Shown here in pieces: positions 45,130 through 53,528 of a stretch of 64,000 nt of DNA (the first letter of the stretch is position 1; the number at the start of each line of letters is the position of its first letter). The notes beneath the pieces are model-generated. The model saw only the letters and a program-made list of their open reading frames with translations, was not told the DNA's origin and made no database searches. This DNA comes from Ruania alba. Lineage in GTDB: Bacteria > Actinomycetota > Actinomycetes > Actinomycetales > Beutenbergiaceae. The position numbers and the translations under genes are program-made. The stretch covers positions 1,240,001-1,304,000 of the forward strand of contig NZ_FNTX01000002.1 in the NCBI RefSeq assembly GCF_900105765.1, in the 5' to 3' direction.

Positions 45130-46416
45130 ATGAGCAAGGTCGTCGCCATCGACGTCACCGACATCCGTTTCCCCACGTCCGCCGACCTCGACGGGTCGGA
45201 TGCGATGAACCCCGACCCGGATTACTCGGCGGCCTACCTCCGGGTGGACACCGATGCTCAGGACGAGCACGCAGGATTCGGGTTCGTGTTCACCATCGGG
45301 CGCGGCAATGATGTGCAGGCCGCTGCGGTGCGCAGCCTGGCCGAACAGCTCGTCGGGCGGGAGGTCGAGCCGATGCTCGCTGACCTTGGCGGCATGTGGC
45401 GGGAACTGGTCTACGACTCCCAGTGGCGCTGGCTCGGCCCGGAGAAGGGCGTCTCGCACATGGCGGTCGGCGCCGTGGTGAACGCCCTGTGGGACCTACG
45501 CGCCAAGCGCGAAGGAGTGCCGCTGTGGCAGCTGCTCGCCCGGCTCAGCCCGGCCGAGATCGTGGACCTCGTGGACTTCCGCTACCTGACCGACGCGCTC
45601 ACCAGGGACGAGGCACTGGAACTGCTCACCGCCGCCGAACCCGGGCGCGCCGAGCGTGAGGCGACCCTGTTCGCTGAGGGCTACCCCGCGTACACGACCA
45701 CCCCCGGCTGGCTCGGTTACTCGGACGAGAAGCTCGCCCGCCTGTGCAAGGAGGCGGTGGCGGACGGGTACCACCAGATCAAGCTGAAGGTCGGTGCTGA
45801 CCTCGAGGATGACAAGCGGCGTCTACGGATCGCACGGGACGCCGTCGGGCCGGACGTGAAGATCGCCATCGACGCGAACCAGCGCTGGGACACCGCCGAG
45901 GCGATCGAATGGGTGAACGCCCTGGCCGAGTTCGACCTCGCCTGGATCGAGGAGCCCACCAACCCCGACGACGTACTCGCCCATGCCGCGATTGCGCGCG
46001 GGGTGGACCCGGTGCCGGTGGCCACCGGGGAGCACGCCGCCAACCGGGTGATGTTCAAGCAGCTTCTGCAGGCCGGCGGTGCCCAGGTGGTGCAGATCGA
46101 CGCCACCCGCGTGGCCGGGGTGAACGAGAACCTCGCGATCCTGCTGCTCGCCGCCAAGTTCGGGGTGCGTGTATGCCCGCACGCCGGTGGGGTGGGCCTG
46201 TGCGAGGTCGTGCAGCACCTGTCGATGTTCGACGCCGTGGCGCTCTCGGGCACCACCGAGGATCGGATGATCGAGTACGTGGATCACCTGCACGAGCACT
46301 TCCTCGAGCCGGTGGTGATCGAGAACGCGCGCTATCGGGCCCCGCAGCGGCCCGGCAGTGGCGCGGAGATGCATGCCGCATCCGTCCAGGAGTTCACGTG
46401 GACTCCCGCGGGCTGA
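45130..46416 (+). CDS. Enolase-superfamily sugar acid dehydratase, probable L-fuconate dehydratase
   Basis: 428 residues from ATG 45130 (GGGAGG upstream). Mandelate-racemase-type barrel with KLK (Lys218, Lys220), metal ligands Asp248 (IAIDANQRW), Glu274 (WIEEP) and Glu301 (ATGEH), and the catalytic His351 ([11 protein letters not shown]). The N-terminal cap ([27 protein letters not shown]) and [21 protein letters not shown] are typical of fuconate dehydratases rather than mandelate or gluconate enzymes. It removes water from L-fuconate to give 2-keto-3-deoxy-L-fuconate. Divergent from the other pathway genes and followed 24 bases later by the regulator gene. Confidence 0.93.
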   Translation: MSKVVAIDVTDIRFPTSADLDGSDAMNPDPDYSAAYLRVDTDAQDEHAGFGFVFTIGRGNDVQAAAVRSLAEQLVGREVEPMLADLGGMWRELVYDSQWRWLGPEKGVSHMAVGAVVNALWDLRAKREGVPLWQLLARLSPAEIVDLVDFRYLTDALTRDEALELLTAAEPGRAEREATLFAEGYPAYTTTPGWLGYSDEKLARLCKEAVADGYHQIKLKVGADLEDDKRRLRIARDAVGPDVKIAIDANQRWDTAEAIEWVNALAEFDLAWIEEPTNPDDVLAHAAIARGVDPVPVATGEHAANRVMFKQLLQAGGAQVVQIDATRVAGVNENLAILLLAAKFGVRVCPHAGGVGLCEVVQHLSMFDAVALSGTTEDRMIEYVDHLHEHFLEPVVIENARYRAPQRPGSGAEMHAASVQEFTWTPAG

Positions 46417-46440
46417 CCCGCCGAGAGGTGGGATGATTCG

Positions 46441-47139
46441 GTGGCCGTGACCGATACCGCGATCGAGACGATCAAGCAGATGATCGTCTCCGGTGAGCTG
46501 CGGCCCGGCCAACGGCTTCCTCCGGAGAAGGAGCTCAGCGAACGGCTCGGCCTCTCCCGGAACTCCCTGCGCGAGGCGGTCAAGTCTCTGGACCTCATCC
46601 GGGTGCTGGACGTGCGGCGCGGCGATGGAACCTATGTGACCTCGCTTGAGCCGGGCCTGCTGCTCGAGGCGATGAGCTTCGTGGTGGATCTGCATCAGGA
46701 CGACTCCGTGCTGGAGATCTTCGAGGTACGCCGGCTGCTCGAACCGCACGCCGCCGCGCGGGCCGCGACGCGCATCACGGCGGAAGAGCTGGATGCACTC
46801 GCCGCTGAGCTGGACGCACTCCCTGCCGAGCCCACGGTGGAGGAGCTGGTGGACCACGACGTGCGCTTCCACGCCGCGATCACAGCGGCCGGCGGCAACA
46901 CCTACCTGGCGAGCCTGCTCGACTCGCTCACCAGTGCCACGGTGCGGGCGCGGGTCTGGCGCGGGATCACTCAGGACGGCGTGACCGACCGCACGCTCGC
47001 CGAGCACCGAGGCATTCTGGAGGCATTGCGCCGGCGTGACACCGAGATGGCGCGCGCGGCGCTGACCGTGCACATCGGGGGAGTGGAGGCGTGGTTGCGG
47101 CGGGCCGCCGAGGGGGAGGGGCCCGTCGAGCTGCGGTGA
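46441..47139 (+). CDS. GntR/FadR-family transcriptional regulator of the fucose genes
   Basis: 232 residues, GTG start at 46441. N-terminal winged helix (RLPPEKELSERLGLSRNSLREAVKSL, then GDGTYV), followed by an all-helical FCD effector domain with the metal-site histidines and acidic residues spread over LEPHAAARAA, DHDVRFHAAITAAGGN and EHRGILEAL. It follows the dehydratase with 24 bases between, suggesting co-transcription. Probably represses the divergent promoter at 45074-45103 until fucose or a pathway acid is present (inference). Confidence 0.92.
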   Translation: MAVTDTAIETIKQMIVSGELRPGQRLPPEKELSERLGLSRNSLREAVKSLDLIRVLDVRRGDGTYVTSLEPGLLLEAMSFVVDLHQDDSVLEIFEVRRLLEPHAAARAATRITAEELDALAAELDALPAEPTVEELVDHDVRFHAAITAAGGNTYLASLLDSLTSATVRARVWRGITQDGVTDRTLAEHRGILEALRRRDTEMARAALTVHIGGVEAWLRRAAEGEGPVELR

Positions 47140-47209
47140 CCGGCGATGGCGCCGTGAGCGTGCTCGGTTCTAGTGCCGCATTGTGGTGACTTGTGGGCCC
47201 GGCGAGGGG

Positions 47210-47218
47210 TTATCCACA
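47210..47218 (+). other. Perfect DnaA-box-like sequence TTATCCACA
   Basis: A nine-base match to the consensus DnaA box, 51 bases before the Rpn-like gene. It is single, with no cluster of boxes or AT-rich unwinding region, so it is not evidence for an origin. Confidence 0.4.
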
Positions 47219-47269
47219 GCCCCGGGTGTGAGGCCTGCGGGATGGGGTGTTCGGTTCTACGGTGCTCGG

Positions 47270-48282
47270 ATGGCGAGCAGAGCTGAGCGGTCGAGCCCGC
47301 ATGATGGGTTGTTCCGTGCTGTGGTGGAGGTGCCTGCGAACGCGGCGTCGGTGCTGGCGTCGGTGTTGCCTGCCGAGGTTGCGGGCGGGTTGGACCAGGA
47401 CGGGTTGCGGCTGGAGCCTGGCAGTTTCGTCGATGAGGAGATGCGCCAGCGGCATACGGACCTGTTGTTCAGCACCCGGCTGAACGTGAGCCGACGCTGG
47501 TGTATGTGCTCGTGGAGCATCAGTCCAGTCCTGACCCGTTGATGGCGTTGCGGGTCCTGGACTACGTCACCCGGATCTGGTGGCGTCACCTGGACGCTCG
47601 AGTGGGGTCGGGCACCGGCGCTACCCGGCGCCGAGGCGGGACGGGATCGTCGGTGCGGTTGCCGATCGTGCTGCCGGTTGTGGTGTATCAGGGCCGGCGC
47701 CGCTGGAATGTGCCCACGAGCCTGGCTGGGTTGTACGGGCCTGTCGGCGAATGGGAACTGGGTGCGTTGTTGCCGCGGCATGAGTTCGTGCTGCATGACC
47801 TGACGGGGGTGAGTGTGGAGGAGTTGCTGGCGGCGCCGTTGACGCCGGCGGCGCGGTTGGCGTTGGCGATGCTGAGGTTTGCGCCGCGTCAGGAGCACCT
47901 GGCGCAGGTGCTGGAAGAGTTCACCCCGGATGTGCTGGATCTGGTGCGAACCCGGGCGGATCGGATGTTCGCGACTATCATGGAGTACGCCTACCAGGTC
48001 AGCGACACAGAACCGGAAGAGTTGCAGACGTTCTTCCACCAGCTTGGACCAGATGCACAGGAGGCCTACATGTCCACCACACTCGAACGAGGCGTCGCAC
48101 AGGGCGTCGCCAAGGGGCGCGCCGAAGGGGCTGCTCACATGCTGACCCGGCTGCTGGTGCAGCGGTTCGGTCCACCCACCCCTGAGCAGACTGAGCGGAT
48201 CCAGGCTGCGACTCCTGAGGAACTTGACGCCTGGGTCGACCGACTGCCCGGCGCTGCGAGCATCGACGACGTCCTCCGCTGA
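47270..48282 (+). pseudogene. Rpn/transposase_31-type PD-(D/E)xK nuclease gene with a frameshift
   Basis: Two overlapping frames together spell one Rpn-family protein. From ATG 47270: SPHDGLFRAVVEVPANAASVLA ... DEEMRQRHTDLLFSTRLNV, then the frame is lost at about 47483-47490 and the match resumes in another frame as EPTLVYVLVEHQSSPDPLMALRVLDYVTRIW, continuing to 48282. One missing base explains it. The break lies between the active-site Asp (HTDLLFST) and the ExQ residues (VEHQS), so neither half would be active. Rpn proteins are recombination-promoting nucleases once annotated as transposases; the gene may be silenced, phase-variable or misread. The C-terminal part (RAEGAAHMLTRLLVQRFG) is intact. 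It is near the end of the fucose cluster, with no inverted repeats seen. Confidence 0.8.
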
Positions 48283-48313
48283 CCTGCCTGTGGGCGTCCG
48301 GACGGACGTCAGC
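48278..48313. terminator. Weak hairpin between convergent genes
   Basis: GCTGAC (48278-48283, containing the Rpn-frame stop) can pair with GTCAGC (48308-48313), with a partial inner stem GCGTCC/GGACGT. It lies in the gap before the ABC ATPase stop. No T-run. Confidence 0.25.
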
Positions 48314-48372
48314 CACCCAGGGGCACGTCACTCTGCGTGATGGCGCCGCCGGAGCAGGAGCCGGGTAGCGGG

Positions 48373-49245
48373 TCAGGGCGGACCCGGGTGCTCCTCCTCC
48401 AACGGCACCACGATCGGGGTGCCGGTCACCGGGTCAGGAACGGTCGTGCACGGCACCCCGAACACGGCCTCGACCATCGCCGGGGTGACCACGTCCCGCG
48501 GCGGGCCGGCGGCGACCACCTCCCCGTCGCGCATGGCCACGACGTGGTCGGCGTACCGGCACGCCTCGTCCAGGTCGTGCAGCACCATCGCCACGGTCAC
48601 TCGGCGCTCGGCGTTCAGCCGCCGCAGCAGCCGGAGAATCTCCAGCCGATGTGCCAGGTCCAGGTAGGTCGTCGGCTCGTCGAGCAGCAGCACGGGGGTC
48701 CGCTGGGCCAGCACCATCGCGACCCAGGCCCGCTGTTGCTGCCCGCCGGAGAGCTCGTCCACCGGGCGATCAGCGAGCTCGGTGGTGCCGGTGTCGCGCA
48801 GCGCGTCGTCGACGGCTCGCTGATCCTCGGGTGACCAGCGTGCGAAGGCGCCGCGGTGCGGGTAGCGGCCCCGCTGCACCAGGTCGCGCACGGTCAGCTG
48901 CTCCGGCACCACGTTGCTCTGCGGCAGCAGGCCGAGCATGCGGGCCACAGTCTTGGTCGGCATCCGGTGCACTGGCCGGCCGTCGAGCACCACGGCACCT
49001 GCCTGGGGGGTGAGCACGCGCGCCATCGCCCGCAGCAGCGTCGACTTCCCGCACCCGTTCGGACCGACGATGGCCGTGACAGCGCCGGTCGGGATGGTCA
49101 GGTCGACGCCGTCGAGGACGGGCACGTGGGCATAGCCGACCCGCAGTCCCTCGACCCGGACCTGAGTTCCGGCAGGGGTCCGTGCCGCGGTCTGCGCGGT
49201 CGGATTCAGGTCGATGGGAGTGCGGTCCATGGTCTCGTTCGTCAT
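48373..49245 (-). CDS. FecE-type ABC transporter ATPase (siderophore/metal uptake)
   Basis: 290 residues from ATG 49245. Walker A GPNGCGKSTL, Q-loop LLPQSNVVPEQLTVRDLVQRGRYPHRG, signature LSGGQQQRAW, Walker B VLLLDEPTTYLD and the switch His in MVLHDLDEACRYADH. The PHRG spacing and LDLAHRLEILRLL are typical of the FepC/FecE/FhuC branch. It overlaps the permease upstream by four bases. Energises import of an iron-siderophore, heme or similar ligand together with the two FecCD permeases. Confidence 0.94.
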   Translation of the reverse strand: MTNETMDRTPIDLNPTAQTAARTPAGTQVRVEGLRVGYAHVPVLDGVDLTIPTGAVTAIVGPNGCGKSTLLRAMARVLTPQAGAVVLDGRPVHRMPTKTVARMLGLLPQSNVVPEQLTVRDLVQRGRYPHRGAFARWSPEDQRAVDDALRDTGTTELADRPVDELSGGQQQRAWVAMVLAQRTPVLLLDEPTTYLDLAHRLEILRLLRRLNAERRVTVAMVLHDLDEACRYADHVVAMRDGEVVAAGPPRDVVTPAMVEAVFGVPCTTVPDPVTGTPIVVPLEEEHPGPP

Positions 49246-50258
49246 CGTCGTCCTGTCTGATGGAGCAGCCAGAGGAGGTAAGGAGCACCCAGCGCGGCGG
49301 TGATGATGCCGGCCGGGATCGCGGTGGTGCCGAGGATCGTCCTGCCGATCAGGTCCGCGGCCACCAGGAGCAGGCCGCCGACTCCCGCAGAGGTGGTGAG
49401 CATGGCAGCCGAGGTGGGGCCAACCAAGCGTCGCGCGATGTGTGGTGCGCCGAGTGCGACGAAGCCGATCGGTCCGGCCACGGCAACGGCCACACCGGCC
49501 AGCAGGGCAGCGACCACGAGCAGCAGGGTCCGGGTGGTCCGGGTCGGGACCCCCATCGCCACCGACATCTCGTCGCCGAGCTCCAGGGCGCCGAGGCGGC
49601 GGAGCAGCAGGTAGGCGAGGGGGAGCGTCAGGGCGGCGCCGAGCAGCACGATCACTACATGGGTGGTGCTGCGGGCGTGCAGGCTCCCGGCCATCCACAC
49701 CTCCGCCGCCCCCAGCCGGTCGGCAGGGATGCGCGCGATCACGAGCGTGACCGCGGCGCTGACGATGGCGTGCAGTCCGATCCCGACCAGGACCAGGCGG
49801 ACCGTGGAGGTCCCGGTGTGCCGGGACAGGGCGGCGAGGAGTGCGGTGGCACCGAGGGCGCCGATGCCGGCGCTCACCGGGAGCAGGGACGGGCTCACCC
49901 CGGCGCCGATGGTGAGCACGGTGGCCAGGGTCGCCCCGCCGGTGACTCCGACGATGTCCGGGGAGGCGAGCGGGTTGCGCATCAAGCCCTGCAGCAGCGC
50001 ACCCGAGGCACCGAGGCACCCGCCGGCGGCGATGGCCACGAGCACCCGGGGCAGGCGCAGCACCTGGACCGCGAACACGTCGCCGGACTCCCCGACGCCG
50101 AGGGCGGCCAGCAGCGCCTGCAGCGGAGGGATGTCGCTGGAGCCGATCGTGAGCGAGACGGTGGCGAGAGTGCCCAGCACCGCGATGAGTACGATCAGCA
50201 CCAGCATGCGCACGTGGGAGCGTCGCCGCGCCGGGCGAACCTGCGTCGTCGCGGTCAT
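49242..50258 (-). CDS. FecCD-family ABC transporter permease (second)
   Basis: 338 residues with about nine to ten transmembrane segments. GASGALLQGLMRNPLASPDIVGVTGGA is the hallmark early loop of BtuC/FecCD permeases, and GPIGFVALGAPHIARRLVG the late cytoplasmic loop that contacts the ATPase. It overlaps its neighbours by four bases on each side, and would pair with the permease encoded just upstream. Confidence 0.94.
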   Translation of the reverse strand: MTATTQVRPARRRSHVRMLVLIVLIAVLGTLATVSLTIGSSDIPPLQALLAALGVGESGDVFAVQVLRLPRVLVAIAAGGCLGASGALLQGLMRNPLASPDIVGVTGGATLATVLTIGAGVSPSLLPVSAGIGALGATALLAALSRHTGTSTVRLVLVGIGLHAIVSAAVTLVIARIPADRLGAAEVWMAGSLHARSTTHVVIVLLGAALTLPLAYLLLRRLGALELGDEMSVAMGVPTRTTRTLLLVVAALLAGVAVAVAGPIGFVALGAPHIARRLVGPTSAAMLTTSAGVGGLLLVAADLIGRTILGTTAIPAGIITAALGAPYLLWLLHQTGRR

Positions 50259-51295
50259 CGGGCGATCCTTGCCCGCGTCGCGACCCAGACCAGCACGGGT
50301 GCGCCGATCAGCGCCGTCAGTACCCCGGCCTGCACCTCGGTCGGGCGCGCGATCACCCGGCCGACGATGTCGGCGGCGAGCAGCACCACTGGCCCCATGA
50401 GCGCCGAGGTGAGCAGCACCTCCAGATGACGGCCGCCGACGAGGAACCGCGCCAGGTGCGGGACCATCAGTCCGAGGAAGGCGATCGGCCCGGCCACGGC
50501 CACCGCGATGGCCGCGAGCGCGACGGCGACCACGCTGGTGAGCGTACGTACGCGCGCCGGGCGTTGTCCGAGCCCGACGGCCGCTTCATCGCCGAGGGCC
50601 AGCGCATCGAGCGGCCGGGCCAGGGCGACGGCCGCGACGAGGCACACGGCCACGGCCGGCAGCAGTGGCGGTACATCGGCCGCGTCTCGTCCGGCGAGCG
50701 AACCGGCCAGCCAGTGCCGCACCTGGTCCGAGTGGCTCTCGTTGAGCGCCAGGATCCCGCGGGTCCACGCCGAGAGCAGCAGGGAGATGACCGCACCGGA
50801 GAGGGCGAGGCGCAGCGGGGACATCCCGTCGCGCCCGCTGCTGGCCAGGGCGAGTGCGAGCCCGGCCGCACCCGCGCCGCCGGCGAACGCTGCCCAGACG
50901 GCAAAGCCGGAGGGCATGCCGAGCACCGCCACTGTGAGCACGACCGCGAACCCCGCACCCGAGGTGATACCCAGCAGGGTGGGGGAGGCGAGCGGGTTCC
51001 GCGTCGCGCCTTGCAGCAGCACACCGGAGACGGCGAGGCACACGCCCGCCACGATCCCGCTCGCCGTGCGGGGAAGGCGGGAGTCCTGCACGATCAGGTG
51101 CGCGTCCAGCTCCCGCGCCCCGGCCAGGGCGTCCAGGACTTCTTGGAGCGGGAGCGGCACCGAGCCGATCGCCGCGCTCGCGACCAGGACGCTTCCCAGT
51201 GCGACCAGCAGCGCCACCGGGACGCCGATACGGCGCAGCAGGCCCGGTCCTGACCGGGCCCGCTGCGCCGTCGGCGTGGCGGTGAGAGGGGTCAC
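50255..51295 (-). CDS. FecCD-family ABC transporter permease (first)
   Basis: 346 residues from GTG 51295, which overlaps the binding-protein stop (GTGA). Contains SGVLLQGATRNPLASPTLLGITSGA and GPIAFLGLMVPHLARFLVG, as in its partner. About nine to ten transmembrane segments. The gene runs in the order binding protein, permease, permease, ATPase, all with four-base overlaps, so it is a tightly coupled operon. Confidence 0.93.
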   Translation of the reverse strand: MTPLTATPTAQRARSGPGLLRRIGVPVALLVALGSVLVASAAIGSVPLPLQEVLDALAGARELDAHLIVQDSRLPRTASGIVAGVCLAVSGVLLQGATRNPLASPTLLGITSGAGFAVVLTVAVLGMPSGFAVWAAFAGGAGAAGLALALASSGRDGMSPLRLALSGAVISLLLSAWTRGILALNESHSDQVRHWLAGSLAGRDAADVPPLLPAVAVCLVAAVALARPLDALALGDEAAVGLGQRPARVRTLTSVVAVALAAIAVAVAGPIAFLGLMVPHLARFLVGGRHLEVLLTSALMGPVVLLAADIVGRVIARPTEVQAGVLTALIGAPVLVWVATRARIAR

Positions 51296-52299
51296 TCGCC
51301 GTCCAGGAAGTGATCCTCGAGGTCGTCCAGCATCGCATTGGCGGAGCCGATCCCGCCGCCGAGGTTCCAGTGGCTCTCGTCCACCACGACGACGTTGCCC
51401 GCCTGGACCGCCGAAAGGTTCTGCCACAGGTCGGTGCTGGTCCACCGTTCGATCTGCTCGTCGACGGTCTGGCTGCCCTGCTGGGCGTAGTGCTCACTGG
51501 AGACCATCTGGAAGATCACGTCACCGTCCATCTCCGGGATCCGCTCCTCGGAGATCTCGATGAGCTGGTCGGAGGACGCCCAGTCCTCGACCTGCTGCGC
51601 CTCGGGCCGCTGCAGGCCGGCGTCGCGCAGCACCGAGCCGGGGAACCCCGTGAGGTAGATGCGCACCTGGTCCGGCATGAACCGGATCATGGAGACCTCG
51701 GTGTCGGCCTCGTCGCGCTCGGCGAGCGCGGAGCCGAGCGCAGCCGCCCGCTCCTCGTACTCGGTGACGATCTGCTCACCCTCCTCCTCGAGACAGAGTG
51801 CCTCGGACCAGAGCGAGACGTTCTCCTTCCACGTCACGCCGATCGTCTCGGAGAAGACGGTGGGAGCGATCTGGGAGAGCTGGTCGTAGAGCGCCTCGTG
51901 GCGCAGCTTCGAACCCAGGATGACGTCCGGCTCGAGGGCCGCGATCGCTTCCAGGTCGGGCTCGAGCTCGGTGCCGAGCACCTCGGCCTCGTTCACCTCG
52001 TCCGGGAGGTAGGAGTACCAGTCGTCCGTCCACGGGCTCACCACGCCGACGGGGGTGACGCCGAGAGCGAGGACACTGTCGGTCTGGCCCTGCCCGAGCG
52101 TGACGACGCGCTGCGGTGTGCACTCCACGTCGGTGCTTCCCATCGCGTGCTCGACGGTGACGGCGGAGGTGTTCTCGTCCGAGCCGCCGCCCTCGCCGGA
52201 CGAGGTGGCGGCCGTGCCGCACGCGGAGAGCAGCAGGGTCAGGAGCGCGGCGGGCGCGAGGGCTGAGCGGGTCCGGGGCATGGTGGGGTGCGACTCCAT
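51292..52299 (-). CDS. Iron-siderophore-type ABC substrate-binding lipoprotein (FecB/FepB family)
   Basis: About 335 residues. Lipobox LLSACG defines the lipoprotein signal; TPQRVVTLGQGQTDSVLALGVTPVGV and the later LEPDVILGSK match periplasmic-binding-protein family 2. Start choice is uncertain: ATG 52299 is used here; ATG 52281 and ATG 52341 are alternatives. It captures a metal chelate for the FecCD permeases downstream. The promoter region contains a Fur-family-like palindrome. Unlike siderophore synthesis clusters, no biosynthetic genes are present. Confidence 0.9.
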   Translation of the reverse strand: MESHPTMPRTRSALAPAALLTLLLSACGTAATSSGEGGGSDENTSAVTVEHAMGSTDVECTPQRVVTLGQGQTDSVLALGVTPVGVVSPWTDDWYSYLPDEVNEAEVLGTELEPDLEAIAALEPDVILGSKLRHEALYDQLSQIAPTVFSETIGVTWKENVSLWSEALCLEEEGEQIVTEYEERAAALGSALAERDEADTEVSMIRFMPDQVRIYLTGFPGSVLRDAGLQRPEAQQVEDWASSDQLIEISEERIPEMDGDVIFQMVSSEHYAQQGSQTVDEQIERWTSTDLWQNLSAVQAGNVVVVDESHWNLGGGIGSANAMLDDLEDHFLDGE

Positions 52300-52350
52300 C
52301 GATGTCGGTGTGCGCCGGCGAGGCGACGAACCGTGGGGCAAATTTTCGAA

Positions 52351-52379
52351 AGAGTAGCGCGATGTAAATCATTTCGCAA
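52351..52379 (-). promoter_or_regulatory. Promoter of the siderophore-type ABC operon with a Fur/Zur-like site
   Basis: Read on the minus strand: TTGCGA (52379-52374), 17-base spacer, TACTCT (52356-52351), about 52 bases upstream of the start. The spacer contains AAATGATTTACA (52374-52363), partly matching a Zur/Fur-type palindrome around an AAATGATTT core; 10 of 15 positions of TGAAAATGATTTTCA agree. No DtxR/IdeR-type box is seen. Confidence 0.4.
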
Positions 52380-52475
52380 AGACAGCGTTCCGTATATTGG
52401 TCCCGCGGTCGGCACGAACGACTTCCGCACCGCCCGCGGTCGGCCTGGTGGCCGGGTGGCGCCACTGCCGTGGTG

Positions 52476-53528
52476 CTACTGCTCCACCACGCGGATGCCG
52501 GCCACGTCCACGGCACGCACCCGACTGCCGGTGCCGTCGAGGTCGACTAGCACGCGGTCCCCGTCGGGGCCGACCCGCTCCTCGAGCCCGAGCAGGGCAG
52601 CCGGACGGTGCGTGGCCATCCCGACCAGCTCGTCCTCGGGGAAGGGAAGGTGCGTGCGCGCCCAGTCCAGGCAGGCGCGCAACGAGCGGCCGGACCCCGC
52701 GAGCAGTGGGGTTCCTGCCAGGGTCAACCGGCCGTCCTCGGCGACGGTGACCGCACCGCCCACCGGTGTGCGGTACTCGCCCGGCTCGGCGCCGGCGAGG
52801 GAGGCCGAGTCGGAGGTGAAGATGCAGCGGTCAACGGTCGCTCGCAGGAACACGGTGAGCACGTCGGCAGGTAGATGATGCCCGTCCGGGATCACCATCG
52901 CCGTCAGCCGGTCCTCGGCGAGCTGTGCCCACAGATGGTTCGGGTGGCGTGGCAGCTGGGGGTAGGTCCCGTTGCCGAGGTGGGTGGCGAGGCTGGCGCC
53001 CGCTTCCGCCGCCTCGCGCACCCGGTCCGGGCTCGGTGCGCAGTGCCCGAGCGAGACCCGCACGCCCCGTGCGGCGGCGCCGCGGATGTACTCCAGTGCG
53101 CCATCCCGTTCCGGGGCGAGGGTAACGATGCGCACCAGCCCGTCCCCGGCCTCCTGCCACCGGTCCAGCTCGGCCAGGTCGGGGTCACGCAGGTGGCGCC
53201 CGTCGTGTGCGCCCCGAGGGCCGTCGTCGGGGTTCAGTGCAGGCCCCTCGATGTGTACGCCCGGGATCGAATGCGCCACGAGCGGATCCCGACGGCGTGC
53301 CTCGCCGATCGCACGGAGCGTTGCGAGGATCTGCGCTTCGGGCGCCGTGACGAGGGTCGGCAGGTAGGTGGTGGTCCCTTCGGCCCACAGTCGCCGGGTC
53401 AGCGCGATGACCAGGTCGGCGTCGACCTCAGGGGCGTTCAGATCGAGACCGCCATAGCCGTTCACCTGCAGATCGACCAGGCCGGGCCAGGTCACGTGTC
53501 TGGGGTTTCCTGGCTCCTGCGTGGTCAT
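52476..53528 (-). CDS. nagA: N-acetylglucosamine-6-phosphate deacetylase
   Basis: 350 residues from ATG 53528, overlapping the nagB stop by four bases. Metal-dependent amidohydrolase with PGLVDLQVNGYGGLDLN near the N-terminus, HIEGPALN (metal Glu), SLGHCAPSPD and ATHLGNGTYPQLPRHPN (metal histidines), IPDGHHLP and the catalytic Asp in CIFTSDSASLAG. It converts GlcNAc-6-phosphate to GlcN-6-phosphate. Slightly short at the N-terminus compared with typical NagA (about 380), missing part of the small beta-domain. Co-transcribed with nagB from the LacI-controlled promoter at 54354. Confidence 0.9.
   Translation of the reverse strand: MTTQEPGNPRHVTWPGLVDLQVNGYGGLDLNAPEVDADLVIALTRRLWAEGTTTYLPTLVTAPEAQILATLRAIGEARRRDPLVAHSIPGVHIEGPALNPDDGPRGAHDGRHLRDPDLAELDRWQEAGDGLVRIVTLAPERDGALEYIRGAAARGVRVSLGHCAPSPDRVREAAEAGASLATHLGNGTYPQLPRHPNHLWAQLAEDRLTAMVIPDGHHLPADVLTVFLRATVDRCIFTSDSASLAGAEPGEYRTPVGGAVTVAEDGRLTLAGTPLLAGSGRSLRACLDWARTHLPFPEDELVGMATHRPAALLGLEERVGPDGDRVLVDLDGTGSRVRAVDVAGIRVVEQ

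Noticed and set aside
47210-47218. Replication origin suggested by a perfect DnaA box
   Set aside because: Only a single box, no AT-rich region, no dnaA, dnaN or partition genes nearby.
47270-48282. An insertion sequence at the Rpn-like gene
   Set aside because: The family was once called transposase_31, but no terminal inverted repeats or target duplications are visible, and Rpn proteins are not classical transposases.
48373-52299. A siderophore biosynthetic cluster
   Set aside because: Only uptake genes (binding protein, two permeases, ATPase) are present; no NRPS, IucA/IucC-like or other synthetases.
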